Shown here: piece by piece, positions 10,994 to 22,352 of the stretch
Numbering within the stretch: position 1 is the stretch's first letter
Layout of the letters: each line of letters starts with the position of its first letter
NCBI RefSeq assembly: GCF_000003855.2
Contig: NW_003101649.1
Coordinates: 206,478 to 270,477 of the forward strand
Origin: Blastomyces gilchristii SLH14081
Taxonomy: Eukaryota > Ascomycota > Eurotiomycetes > Onygenales > Ajellomycetaceae
Reading direction: 5' to 3'
DNA length: 64,000 bases
Made by a program: the position numbers and the translations under genes
The notes under the pieces: generated by a model
Database searches by the model: none
What the model saw: the letters and a program-made list of their open reading frames with translations, nothing else
Told to the model about the DNA's origin: nothing

Positions 10994-12066
10994 AGGCTCA
11001 GTGACATAGTGATTAACTACACTATTATAAAGCCTCAATTAATGACCTTCTCTCTGAGCAATAAATGTCAAGACAGGGCAGATTTAAATTCTACAAGAGT
11101 CATCTTAATCACAGCTTTCACTGTTAAGTTATAAAACAGTATCAGAGACTCTCAGATGCACTATAGTGAATCATTATCAAGCTTAAGATGTTCATTTCAG
11201 AGATTCTCAGATACTAATTCTCACTGATCTTACAGTTAACAGCCTCTCAGATACTTCAAGTTAGATCAGTACTATAGTGATTAAGATCTAGAATACTCAC
11301 AGAATAGTGAATCATTATCAAGCTTAACTGGTCAGATCTTATCTCCTCTACTCTAGACACTCACTTTCAGAGAATTAACATTTAAAAACTATTCAATTAG
11401 AACACTCTGAGTCTAGTAAGAACCTAGATGAGATAAGATCTAGATACTCTTAATAGATGATTAGTGTAAGCAAGACTGTGATAATCAATTAATAGGCTGA
11501 AATACTAAGATTGACAGCTGAAAGATTAGAGATTTAACTAGAATTGAGTAGCTCTGATGTTATTCTTAGTGAGAATCTCACTTATGAGTAAGCTAGTTAC
11601 AGAAGCTAGCTGAATAATGATTCTTTAGAGAGAATAATAATCTCTGAAGCAGGCCTGAGAGGACAGAGACAGTAGTCAGTTATATAGAGTGTTAAAATAT
11701 ATATATAGCTTAAGATGTAAACTGCAGAGATCTTGTTCTGTAAATCTCTCTTTACTTTATCTTTTTCTTTCAATTTCTTTCTATCTATCTATTTAATATG
11801 TCTATCTTTAAGACTGTGTTCTCTTTTCTTTCATCATGATATTATCAAATAATTTCAAAGTATTAGAAGATACTAAAATACTATAATTTATAAACAGTTT
11901 TTATATTCTGAGCTGAAGTTTTCTGATTTTACATATGTGAAATTGATAAATGTATAATAGTTAACTTTACAGATATAGAAAAAACTCTGAGAACTAAAAG
12001 TTCTTAGATATATATCATAGTCTCTGACTGTATACATCTATAATTGAAGAATAATAATAATAATAA
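10994..12066 (+). mobile_element. Long SINE-like element with tRNA-like head and LINE 3' tail
   Basis: 1073 bp flanked by a perfect 13-bp TSD and ending in AAT repeats. The first ~100 bp resemble a mutated tRNA promoter: box A-like TGACATAGTGATTAA at 11002-11016 and box B-like AGATTTAAATTC at 11079-11090. The middle (about 11098-11370) matches 13796-14060. The last ~325 bp (from about 11741) match the LINE 3' UTR at 12462-12796 and 20595-20883. It has no long ORF. It could alternatively be an internally deleted LINE with a replaced 5' end. Confidence 0.75.
11741..12066 (+). repeat. LINE-derived 3' tail of SINE-like element
   Basis: Near-identical to the LINE 3' UTR: pyrimidine-rich CTCTCTTTACTTTATC start, a CTATCTATCTATTTAAT block, TTCTGAGCTG..TTTTCTGATTTT, then CATCTATAATTGAAGAATAA and the AAT tail. 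This is presumably the part recognised by the LINE reverse transcriptase. Confidence 0.85.
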
Positions 12067-12796
12067 TAAATGTAAAAAGAAAATATTCTCATCTATAATA
12101 CAGCTGAAACTAGAATATGACTATTTCAAATCTTATATACAAAGATTTGATGATAGATTTAATTTAATAAAATGCTTATGCTGCAATGCAAATGAAAATT
12201 CTGAGTATATTGTAATACACTGTGTATTATACAATTATCTCAGAGTCAGATTGAAAGAGAAGTATGATATAAATCAATTAAATATAAGATTCTTATTCTC
12301 AACTGAGACAGAAATTAAATACTTAATAGACTTTTTATCAGAAACTCAAGCAGCTATAAGAAAATGACTAAATTCAGAAATATCTGAATATGAAGAGAAG
12401 GAAATCAATCAGATATAGTCTGTTAAAACAGCTATATAGTATCTTTTAATAATTTGTTTTGTTACAGTCTCTCTTTACTTTATCTTTTCCTTTCAATTCC
12501 TTTCTATCTATCTATTTAATGTGTCTATCTTTAAGACTGTGTTCTCTTTGCTTTTGTCATGATATTGTCGAATGATTTCAAAGTATTAGAAGATGTTAAA
12601 ATACTGTAATTTATACACAGTTTTTATATTCTGAGCTGGAATTTTCTGATTTTGCATATATGAAATTGATGAATGTATAATAGTTAACTTTACAGATATA
12701 GGAAAAACTCTGAGAACTAAAAGTTCTCAGGTAGATGTCATAGTCTCTGACTGTATACATCTATAATTGAAGAAGAATAATAATAATAATAATAAA
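12067..12796 (+). pseudogene. LINE ORF2 C-terminus and 3' UTR
   Basis: Open at 12044-12367 by chance read-in from the SINE tail; the genuine LINE part starts after 12067. It encodes the conserved L-K-L-E-Y-D-Y-F-K-S-Y-I-Q-R-F block and a terminal zinc motif with C-x2-C at 12173-12184, then E-Y (expected H) and C, the CCHC-type finger found at the end of Tad1/I/R1-group ORF2. ORF2 ends about 12370-12420, followed by a ~330-bp 3' UTR and the AAT tail. Confidence 0.85.
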
Positions 12797-13345
12797 ATAT
12801 AAAATTTTATCTTGCAATTCTTATTTATTATTGATTTATTTAAATTTTTATGTAAATTTTTATATTTTAAAATACTATTTGTGCAATAACTATGTATTAT
12901 TTATACTTTAAAATTGTAATTTAAATAAATTATTATATCAAATCATTTAAATATATTTATATTTAATAAATTATTATTTAAAATTTAAAATTTCAAGAAT
13001 TTTCAATATTTTACTTGTAATTTATAAAAAAAATTATAATAAAAAAATAAAAAAATTCTTAAAAATTAAAATATAAAATTCTTATATAAAATAATTTAAT
13101 ATTTATTAAATTATAGTATATTTATATAAGAATTATTATTTTTAATAATATATAATACATATTTCTTAATTTATAATAAAATATTATATATTTTATTTTA
13201 CTGTATTTTATTTTCTAATTGAATCTATATTTTAATCAATTTTAACTATATTATAATAATTTTGAATTATATTATACTATAAGTCTTGATATTTATATAT
13301 TACAAATTAAAAAATTAAAATAATGAATATTTATTAAGATATTAA
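12797..13345. other. Extremely AT-rich spacer
   Basis: About 550 bp with almost no G or C, rich in AATTAAAT/TTTATAT runs. No ORF or repeat unit recognised. Composition differs from the RIP-like transposon DNA around it, which keeps many CA, TG, CT and GA steps. Confidence 0.6.
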
Positions 13346-13795
13346 CATTTAAAGTTAATTGCAATTGATTTACAAAGGCGAGCATTAGGTGGAAATGAGT
13401 GTTAGGTGATTGATTATATTAACTACTCAAAAACATGTTAAAATACCAAGGATTTCTGATTGCTAGCTACTCTATTAATTAATTTCTGCGCTGAGAGCTT
13501 TTGATAGAAGAAAGTAATACAGTCAGTGCATAAACCGCCTCTCTGCCTCTTCACATCAAGCATGCTAGCTTATCAGTAATTCATGATAATCTGCATGTGT
13601 TGCATACATACTGTCGGAATGAGTGTCATGAATGAATATGTTGTAAACATATGAATCTCATGTGTATCAAGATCTGCTTCTTATATTATTCATACTCTAT
13701 CTATTATTGCTAATTGCATTTAGAGCCTGTTCAGTGCGGCTGTGTGTACTTGTTCTTTTTGTACAGATCTTCACTTTTTTTATAAAGTACAGTTA
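13346..13795. other. Less mutated island without recognised gene
   Basis: Mixed-composition DNA with surviving CpG (GGCGAGC near 13378, CTGCGCTGAG near 13487, ACCGCCTC near 13532, GTCGGAA near 13613). No coding frame and no repeat within the window, so possibly old single-copy sequence that escaped repeat-directed mutation. Confidence 0.4.
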
Positions 13796-14060
13796 TCTCA
13801 ATCACAGCTTTAACTGTTAAGTTATAAAACAGTATCAGAGATCTCTGAGTACACTATAGTAAATCTTTATCAAGTTTAAGATATTTACTTCAGAGGTTCT
13901 CAGATGCTAATTCTCACTAATTCTAGAATTAACAGCTCTCTGAATACTTGAAGTTAGATCAGTACTAGAGAGATTGAGATCTACAGTATCTGCAGAATAG
14001 TAAATTATTATTAAGCTTAATTAATCAGATCTTATCTCTCTTGTTAGTGATTACTATACC
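13796..14060 (+). repeat. Partial copy of the SINE-like element body
   Basis: About 250 bp matching 11104-11370 (shared landmarks: TCACAGCTTT, GTTATAAAACAGTATCAGAG, AAGTTAGATCAGTACTA, AGATCTTATCTC). Neither the tRNA-like head nor the LINE tail is attached. Confidence 0.75.
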
Positions 14061-14289
14061 TACTCTAGTCACGTGCCACTTCAATCTATTTAATGTAACT
14101 CGTATAGATAGATTACATAATATTAACAACATTATTCTTTAAAAGATTATCAAGCTCTTATTAAGCTAATGAAAACCGCTGAAATCATATACTAACTATA
14201 TCTTCACATATTATTACACATGTCTAGATGTTTTTTATAATTAATTGAACTCATGATGAACTTGAGATCAGGTGAAAAGCCTGACTTAA
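14061..14289. other. Unassigned spacer
   Basis: No coding frame, repeat or terminal motif recognised. CpG is present at TCACGTGCC near 14070 and AACTCGTATAG near 14098. Confidence 0.3.
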
Positions 14290-14671
14290 TAAAAGAGAAT
14301 ATATCTTTAAGACAGAGAAATGAGAAAATGCTAGAGCAGTAAATATAAAATTACAGATTACTGTTAATATTAATAAAAATCAGAAGACAGCTTCTGAGAT
14401 GTTTGAGCTGAATGAAATCATTGCAGAGAAACAGTCTAATAAGTTCAATAAATACAAAGCCTCAGTTGAAGATATCAGTGAGATGTCAGATAATATAGAA
14501 GACTCAAGAGACTGAATTTTCTGAAGAGAAGAAAGAAAGAAGAAATAGAGAAATAACAAGTTCTTAAAATACAGAAACTTGAAAAAGCAAGCAAGATTCT
14601 TGAAAAGCAGTGTCTGAATGAGATGAATGAAGAAGTTCTGTTAATTCTTCATACTCAGACTAGACAACTAC
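14290..14671 (+). pseudogene. Coding-like remnant of unknown family
   Basis: One plus-strand frame reads coherently with few stops: blocks such as T-A-S-E-M-F-E-L-N-E-I-I-A-E-K-Q and a Lys/Arg-rich coiled-coil-like end. Stops fall as TGA or TAA where Trp/Gln fit. It is cut at its end by the MITE at 14672. The charged helical C-terminus could belong to a transposase, but no catalytic motif is visible. Confidence 0.3.
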
Positions 14672-15176
14672 TAGACTGACTGCTGAGATTATGAATTGCA
14701 TATTTAGTCTCATTTAATATGATCTCATACATTTCTTGACATGAATTCTGCTAAGACTAATCATTAAAAAAACATACAAAGTGACTATATATCAGATCTC
14801 AAAATGAGATCATGACTTAGAAAAATTAAGAAAGTGATCTCATTTGATCTTATTTAGTCTTATTCTTGATATAAAGTTACTATTTTTAGACATTTTAAGG
14901 TTTTTTTACACTATTTTTAATTTTTTAAAAAGTAACACTTTTTGATAACACTTAAATGAGATTTAAAGTCATTTAAAGTAATAAAAATAATTTAAATTAA
15001 GAAGTGAAAATCATGATCTCATTTGAAAAATGTGATAAGAGTAGACAGTAAGTCTCACTAAGACAGTATAAGACTACTATCTAATATTAAAACCATGTAA
15101 TGGAATCAGTTGAATTAGTAATGAAATCATCAAATATTCTGATCCTGGTTTCAGACACGGTCACACGGTCAGTCTA
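14672..15176. mobile_element. hAT-type MITE, 505 bp
   Basis: Termini TAGACTGAC/GTCAGTCTA form an inverted repeat. The flanks carry an 8-bp duplication, ACAACTAC (14664-14671) and ATAACTAC (15177-15184), one transition apart. An 8-bp TSD with TAG-start ends fits the hAT superfamily. No ORF. The left ~70 bp match the left end of the 5.8-kb element at 53112 (shared CTCATACATTTCTTG), and the right end shares CAGACACxGTCACACxGTCAGTCTA. Confidence 0.8.
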
Positions 15177-15289
15177 ATAACTACAGAAGATGATCTAGTT
15201 CAAACTTGGAATTTCAAACCCCGTTCAAAAAACATTGAAAATTCCTAGTATAATCACTCACTCTTCACTTTACTCTTCTTCTTTTTCTA

Positions 15290-16540
15290 CTTCTTCTTCT
15301 TCTTCTTTAAATCAGAAGAAAATATATGCTTAAGCAGCTGAATCTGCTATCTCTAAATCTGCTATCTCAAAACCTGCTCAAAATCCTGAGAAAACTGAGA
15401 AGAATACTGCTCATACTTCTATTCATAGAAAAGTAGAAAAAAAAATGTAAAAAGAGAAAAACTTTTAAATCTTTAGAAAGAGAAGACTGATTCTCAAAGT
15501 CTTAAATTAGAATATTCTGCAGAGAAACAAGCTAAACTCAAATCTCATTTTTAGAATGAGAAATGAAATTAATCAGCAGTTCTTTTCTCAGTTAATGACT
15601 GATATTGAAGTTCAAAAATCATTTATAGCTTCAATTGAGTCATTCTTCTTTGAAAACTTCATTATTCTGACTATAATGACTGAATTCAGTGTGAAATTCC
15701 TTATTCAGAATGAGAATCTCTGAAAATCAGCAGTAGAATCTTTGTTAAACATAATAATTCTATCTGAGAGAGATAAAAAGTGAGATAAATTCATTCTTTA
15801 TAATATCTCAGTTGAAATTTTTGACTGTGAAGAAATACTACTTCTCAAAAATGAATTAGAAGAATACAACGCTATTCAACTGAGAAAAGAGTCTGTATAA
15901 CTAAATTCAATTAAGTTCAGATAAAGTAGAAGAAATGTCTCTGTTCTAGTATATATAAAGACATTTAAATAATCAAAAATCTCTGAAGTAAGAGTAGCAG
16001 GTTTGAAACTGAGAGTTCATGAATACAAAGATTCAAGAATGAATCTCAAAGCTCAAACACAGTGTTCAAACTGTCAAAGATATAAATACTTTATAATCTC
16101 TTATTTTAGAGACTTAAAATGTGCATTCTATACTAGAGATTACAAGACTAGTGAGCATAAATGTAAAACTTGCTTAAAAAGAGATAAAATATGTTAATAT
16201 ACTCTGCCTAAATGCTCTAATTGTAAAGAAAAATATATATCTAGCTCAAAAGAATGTATATTTACTTCAAGAACTCAAAAGAACTGAAGAAAAGATAAAG
16301 CTCAAAGTTAATTTAGAACTGAAGAGAATAGGCAATTCAGTAAATCTATAACTGTAAGCTTAAAAAGAAGAAAATCTTAACTATCTAAATCTTCAAACTT
16401 CAATTCTTCAGCTAAATGTAAACAGAATTTGAATTCTCAAACTTCTGTTAAAATTAGAGAATTGAGAAATGACTCTGATAATAAACTAGATATAATACAG
16501 GCAGTTGAGATTCCTACTTTTTAAAATAGTTATAATCTAC
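15290..16540 (+). pseudogene. LINE ORF1 with CCHC zinc knuckles
   Basis: RNA-binding ORF1. The open part at 16003-16197 holds Cys-rich knuckles: C-S-N-C-Q with the following G-H lost, then an S-E-H-K-C-K-T-C block and further Cys to C-S-N-C-K near 16215-16235. Three overlapping CCHC-like knuckles at the ORF1 C-terminus are typical of Tad1/I-type LINEs. Upstream is a helical, Ser/Glu/Lys-rich part with TAA and TGA stops. The protein would coat LINE (and perhaps SINE) RNA. Confidence 0.7.
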
Positions 16541-16599
16541 TATGTGATAATAGTGATTAGATTCTACTCAATCTCTACTCTCTTTTAGTATAAATATAC

Positions 16600-17400
16600 A
16601 ATAAAAATAACAAAAAAAGTTTAAAAACTCTTCAAAAATCATATTTATTCAAAATAATGTGAATAGAAACTCAAATTGCATTTATTCATATCTTCAAATT
16701 ATATTTAAATAAGAAGTTAATTTTATACTGCTTCAGGAACTGAATTTTGATACTGAGTAAAAATATATTATTTCTCATTCAAGTGACTACTACTTTCTAT
16801 CTTAAAAGTCTAAGATAAAGTCAAGAGTAGTGATCTATGAAAGAAAGAGATCAAGATATCAATTTAATTTAAGATTTAATATCATATCTGACTCTGATAT
16901 TCTGATAGATAATATTATAGATAAAGAGAATGAGTTTAATACTATACAGCTCATAAATATCTATAATGAAAAGTTATTGAAGAAAAATAACAATATCTGA
17001 ATAATTAATAGAGAATTTCTGAACATAACTTTATTAAGAAACTCTATAATTGCAGGAGATTTCAATGCATATCATCTCTGATAAAATTCAGAATACAAAA
17101 GAGCAGTAAGAGTAGATAATCTAATTGAATAAATCTTTGAACATGTAATAGATTTAGTTAATAAGTTTGATTAATAAACATTCTTTAGAAAAGATATGAA
17201 ACAGAAATCTATTATAGATCTAATCTTCATATCATAAAATCTAATTAAAAAAAGACTTATAAACTGATTTAATAATTGAAATGAGACATCAGAATTAGAT
17301 TATGAGATTATTCAATTTGATATTGAACTGAGTAAAAAATAAATGAGTGAAAATCCTCTTCTCTCTAATCAGTTTAACTTTGAAAAAGCTGATTAAAAAG
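16600..17400 (+). pseudogene. LINE ORF2 endonuclease domain
   Basis: Apurinic-type endonuclease that nicks the target to prime reverse transcription. The hallmark G-D-F-N-A-Y-H is readable at 17055-17075, preceded by I-I-A and followed by L-(W). Downstream S-I-I-D-L-I-F-I-S at about 17208-17235 matches the conserved D-L block, and an E-L-D-Y-E (expected S-D-H-E) follows near 17295, so the last catalytic His reads as Tyr. Confidence 0.82.
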
Positions 17401-17499
17401 CAGTTGAAGAAAGTATCAAACTGTTAAAATCTAAAAAGCAGAGTATGCTATATTAAAATTCTGATCAAGATATCTCAAATAAAATGCTTAAGAATAGAG

Positions 17500-18890
17500 T
17501 GAAGCTCATTACATCTATTATTCTAATAAGTATTAAAGATAATACTTCAAAGAAAAGTCTTCTGAGTATTTCAAATCTTAATGAAATAAGAATAGTATAT
17601 TTAAAAGAAAACAATTAGCTACTACTAGAAGACATTAAAAGAATGATATAATATCTGATAAATAGTTCAAAGCTGTCAGAAATAAATATTTTTCAGATAT
17701 TAAAAGAGCTATAACAGACTACTGAAACAAATTTCTTAAAGAAGTAGAAGAAAGAATGTTTTTAAAGCTTTCAACTATACTAAAACAAGAAGTGTAGCAA
17801 AACTTTCAGTCTTAGAATATGAGTTTCAGAATGAATCATATACAGCAAATTCTTTTGAGAAAGAATATCACGCTTTTATAAGAATTCTCTTTCAAAACTC
17901 ATCAGATTCAGATTCAGAGAAAGAGAATATATCACTTTATAACTATATTAATAAGAATGACTGAGAATGATCTGAACTTATATAAGATAAACTAGAGTCA
18001 GCTATCTTCTTGAGTTCAATTAAAACTGCTGCAGAGCCTGATTCAAATGATCACTTAATTATTCAAAATATATACTTCTACTTAAAGAATTAATATTTTG
18101 AGCTTTTTTTTAATCTCTTGAAAAATAAATATTATTCTGAATGCTGAAGAGAAGTCACTGAAGTGATCCTTGTAAAATCTAATAGAAAAACTTTAATTTC
18201 TAAGTTATATAGAGTAATATCTCTATTGAACTGTCTAGAAAAGCTTTTAGAAAAGATAATAGCTACTTAACTATCTTTTATAAGCTCTATTAATAATTCT
18301 CTTCTATTCAGTGAATAAATAGAAGATAGAAAACAATGCTCTGTAATTGACACTGTTCTCTCAGTTATTTATAATATTTAAATAATAGAGCATGAAGATC
18401 TTGTCTTAACTGCAGTTTTTATTGATATAAAAGAAGTATTTAATCATGTTTCAAAGTCAAAGTTAATTCAGACTTTGAAGATATTAAAACTGTCACTTTC
18501 TTTAATAAAATGAGTTAACTGTTTTATATGTCAAAGAATCATATAACTATTCTTTGATGAAATAAAATATAATAAGACTAAGATAAAAATAGAAGTACTG
18601 TAAGAATTGTCAATCTCACTTATTTTCTTTACAATATACACTGCATATCTATTCAAGAATAGAGAATATGAAAATAGTGTAATCTTTAAGTTATGTAAAG
18701 AATATTGATCTAGTACACAGCTCAAAAATAATTAAAGAGAATTTAGAAGTAATTGAAAAAGCAGTCAAGAAAATCTTTATTTGAGTAGATATTAACTAAA
18801 TTTAATTTAATATGAATAAAACTGAGTTAATTCATTTCTTTTCTAGATTTATTAAGAAAAAACAATGTTTAACTCTTTTAAATAGAGAGA
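17500..18890 (+). pseudogene. LINE ORF2 reverse transcriptase
   Basis: Collinear with 1-1394. Palm motif A reads F-N-H-V-S at 18439-18453 (Asp changed to Asn), against F-D-H-V-S in copy 1, so this copy has lost a catalytic metal ligand. The minus-strand ORF at 18531-18725 is a shadow. The empty Gypsy-A target (AGAGAGATTAAAC) is at about 18884-18896. Confidence 0.85.
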
Positions 18891-19559
18891 TTAAACCCAG
18901 TTTAAATATCAAATAATTAGAAGTATGATTAAACTCCAAGTTAATTTTTAAATATTATATTCAACAAAGAACTATTAAGACAGAAAGACTATTAAATAGT
19001 ATAATCAGACTATTAAATACAGAGAGAGATCTATTCTTTCAGACTATGAGACAGTTATATATAGCCTGCATTATCTCAGTAACTGATTATGAAGTTCAAG
19101 TTTGATGAAATAATTAAGAAAATTTCACTGAACTCTTTCAAAGTCTGTAAAACAGAGCTCTAAGAAGAATTCTGAGAGCATTCAAAACATCTTCTATTAA
19201 AGCAATGAAAATTGAAGCTTCAATTTCTTCTTCTACTATTAGATTTGAAAAGACCTGTATGAACTATGCTCTGAGAGTTATAAAGATGAGCTCAAATCAT
19301 ATAATCAGAGAAAGAGTCTCATCTTTATTTTCATCAATTAACTCTGAAAATGAAGTGAATTGAAATAGATTTCTTGATTAAAATGAAAATAATTCTTCAA
19401 AGAAAATACTCTCTCAATCATACAGACTATACTCACTGATTAAAAATCAATTTTCTTCTTTAAATATTAAAAAAGTTAATCATGAGAAGATATCTCTCTG
19501 AAGAGAAAGACTTGAATCTCTTATAAACTTATAAATAAATGAACTATCTAAAGAGAGAG

Positions 19560-20540
19560 AATATAAACAGTATTTGAAGAAAATTTCTATAATTAATATA
19601 AAAGACTCCATTCTGATCTATTCAGATGACTTAAAAAATGAGAATTTGAATAGATTAGATGCAGACATTGCTTATACTGAAGATAATGTTAATTTTATCT
19701 CAGATTTCTGAAATTTAGACTGTGAATCTGAAGTCTTTGATGCTGAACTATTTGTAATAGAGAAAGTGTTCAAACTCATTGAAATAAAATCTTATAAAAG
19801 AGAAAATAGTTTGAAAGAGATATGAATATTCTCTGATAGTTAAGCTACTTTAAAAAGACTTAGAAATAGTCAGATTCATAATAATCAAATAAATCTTGAA
19901 CTGATTTTAAACTCTGTTTTGAAAATTTAAAAGAGAAGAACATCAAAACTGATAATTCATCTGCACTGAGTTTCTGCTTATATGAATATTTATGACAATG
20001 AATTGACTGATTCAGCTGTAAAAAAGAGTTCAGAATTAAGCAGATCTATTCAAAAAATTGTGTTCTGATCTTTTATAAAGAGAAAGATAAAAGAATCTTG
20101 TTTAAATAAGTGAAATGAAAGCTGACAGAAATAAAAGAAGAGTATACATTATTCAAGATTTGAAATAAAACTCAAGTGAAAATCTTATTCAATTAAATAT
20201 AAACAGAAAATATTCTCATCTATAATACAGCTGAAACTAGAACATGGCTATTTCAAATCTTATATACAAAGATTTAATGATAGATTTGATTCAATAGAAT
20301 ACTCATTCTGCAATACAAATGAGAATTCTGAGTATATTATAATACACTGTGTATTATACAATAGTCTCAGAGTCAGATTGAAAGAGACATATAATCTAAA
20401 TCAATTAAATATGAGATTCTTATTCTCAACTGAGATAGGAATTAAATACTTAATAGACTTTCTATCAGAAACTCAAGCAGCTACAAGAAAATGACTAAAT
20501 TCAGAAATATCTGAATATGAAGTGAAGGAAATTGATCAGA
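19560..20540 (+). pseudogene. LINE ORF2 RNase H and C-terminal zinc motif
   Basis: RNase H blocks Y-S-D-D near 19618, D-A-E-L-F near 19740 and S-D-S-x-A near 19834 repeat those of copy 1. Here the frame runs on uninterrupted into the L-K-L-E-H-G-Y-F-K-S-Y-I-Q-R-F block near 20235 and a C-x2-C..E-Y..H-C zinc motif near 20310-20350, showing the true join that the SINE-like element splits in copy 1. Confidence 0.85.
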
Positions 20541-20544
20541 TATA

Positions 20545-20883
20545 ATCTGTTCAAACAGCTATACACTATCTTTTAATAATTTGTTTTATTACAGTCTCTC
20601 TTTACTTTACTTTTTCCTTTCTATTCTTTTCTATCTATCTATTTACTATGATATTATCAAATGATTTCAAAGTATCAGAGAAATATTAAAATACTGCAAT
20701 TTGTAAACAGTTTTTGTATTCTGAGCTGAAATTTTCTGATTTTGTATATCTGAAATTGATAAATGTATAATAGTTGACTTTAGAGATATAGAAAAAACCC
20801 TGAGAACTAAAAGTTCTCAGGTAGATGTCATAGTCTCTGACTGCATACATCTATAATTGAAGAAGAAGAAGAATAATAATAAG
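20545..20883 (+). other. LINE 3' UTR and microsatellite tail
   Basis: About 335 bp matching 12462-12796 with one internal deletion near 20640, ending CTATAATTGAAGAAG then AAT repeats. Confidence 0.85.
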
Positions 20884-21729
20884 TAACTGAAATAATAATA
20901 GCTCTGTAAATAAGAAAACTCACATGAGACTAGAAATTGCAAGACTTCAGTATAAGATTGAGTGAATGAAGACTAGTAGAAGTAACTCTGTATATAATGA
21001 GATAGAAGTAGATCTGCCAGAATATCTTTAATAGACAGAGAAGATATCTGTTATAATAAAAGTTCTTGAAGAATTCAGAAGCTAAGTAAGACTTATTAAA
21101 AGATTAATAGTTATCACTGAATTTATTAACTACTTAATGTGAAGAGAGAAAATTCTTTTGACTGCAGAGCAGTCTGAAACTGACAATATTCTTAAAGATA
21201 ATAATCTTGATAAGAATGTTACTATGAATATATAATATTTCTGAAAAGAATACAATTTTTGATTATATAATTATATATAATCTGTAATTACTCTGCAGAT
21301 CAAGACTCATTTTACTATACTTTAGAAGTTCAAATTATCAGCTTATACTCTATGAACTATTATAGACAATAACTTTTTCAAGAGATCTGCTATACATAGA
21401 ACTTGTTTATTTAAAGAGGTTATTAAAATAATTTTTAAAAGTAAAGAATCTGACAGAGCTTTTATTGAATAATTAATTATTATAAGAACTGACTATATAT
21501 ATCTAGAATATAAGATTCTGAATATCATGTTTTTCAACAGACTACTTACTAAAGTTAATAGAGTTTGAGTCTTATTTATAAGAAATTAAATGAATCAAAT
21601 TAATAAAGATAATACTCAACTCTTAGAGAATGATTTGATAAGCTTATACTATGATATTCTTTTACCGCTCTCTGCTGTGAATAAAGCAAATACTCATATA
21701 TCTAGAAATTCTATCAACAACACATAAGA
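20884..21729 (+). pseudogene. Ty1/copia gag, N-terminal part
   Basis: A plus-strand frame with a few TGA/TAA stops reads as a helical gag-like protein (blocks V-L-E-E-F-R-S, R-L-I-K-R-L, K-E-S-D-R-A-F-I-E-W). The frame resumes behind the Gypsy-C insertion at 27428 with a Lys/Asp/Asn-rich linker and a zinc knuckle, which identifies it as copia gag. The 5' LTR is missing: the LINE tail abuts directly. Confidence 0.6.
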
Positions 21730-22018
21730 TGTGGTGGGCTGCGCCCGATCATTATAGACTATTCCCTTACACTTCATAGATTCCGCCGCAAGCTTCAATT
21801 CTTGATCATTCTCAATCGCCGATCCTCAGCTGAAAAACCGATGGAATTTCTATTCTTCTACCCGGAAGCTCCACCGCGTACACATCATGTACATGTATAA
21901 ATATTCACTTCAATCACTGATTCTCACACTTTCTCTTTCTTTTTCTTCTTTAATGTTTTTCACTTTGTTATATAAGATCAATATATTATACTGATCTATT
22001 CAGTATAGGTCTCTTACA
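21730..22018 (+). repeat. Gypsy-C copy 1 5' LTR
   Basis: 289 bp. CpG survives at TGCGCCCGATC, TCCGCCGC, ATCGCCGATC and CACCGCGTAC, whereas the adjoining gag has none for hundreds of bases. TATAAATA at 21896-21903 is the probable TATA box, kept in all Gypsy-C LTRs. Confidence 0.95.
21896..21903 (+). promoter_or_regulatory. Probable TATA box of Gypsy-C LTR
   Basis: TATAAATA, preceded by GTACATG and conserved in all six Gypsy-C LTRs seen here. Confidence 0.5.
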
Positions 22019-22352
22019 CTTGAAAAATGTTCATTGTCTTCTTATTAGAAATAATCATTCACATATTATCTTCTCATTAGAAATGATTACTCACTGAGAT
22101 ATCTGAATGTATAACAATGTGTAAGAAATAGAGAAATAGTTAAATAGTTAAGTGAATACTGAGTCTCTTAATAGAAGCTTGCTTATCAGTCACTCTGACC
22201 CTGTGACAAGATCTTATGAAGAGAACAAGTTCTTATAAAGAGAATATCAGTGAAAGATCTGAGAGTTCTGATACTACAGATATATGAGATATTCATACAA
22301 TTACACTTCTTCTAATTTCACAGATATCTCACATCTGATAAACAATATAATC

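Larger units (their letters stand above)
1..12796 (+). mobile_element. Tad1/I-like LINE copy 1, 5'-cut by window, interrupted twice
   Basis: A non-LTR retrotransposon in three pieces: 1-1394 (reverse transcriptase), 9679-10993 (RNase H) and 12067-12796 (C-terminal zinc motif and 3' UTR). The pieces are collinear with the uninterrupted LINE at 15185-20883, and removing the Gypsy-A copy (1395-9674) and the SINE-like element (10994-12066) restores that order. The 3' end is a microsatellite tail of AAT units at about 12773-12796. Stops occur throughout, mostly TGA where Trp is expected and TAA where Gln is expected, so the copy is dead. The 5' part, including ORF1 and the endonuclease, lies outside the window. 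Confidence 0.88.
15185..20883 (+). mobile_element. Tad1/I-like LINE copy 2, nearly full length
   Basis: 5.7 kb: pyrimidine-rich 5' leader (TTCTTC runs near 15284-15311), ORF1 with zinc knuckles, ORF2 with endonuclease, reverse transcriptase, RNase H and C-terminal zinc motif, 3' UTR and a short (GAA)n(AAT)n tail at about 20865-20883. The exact 5' end and a TSD could not be fixed; the copia remnant starts straight after the tail. Heavily mutated, no intact frame. Confidence 0.85.
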
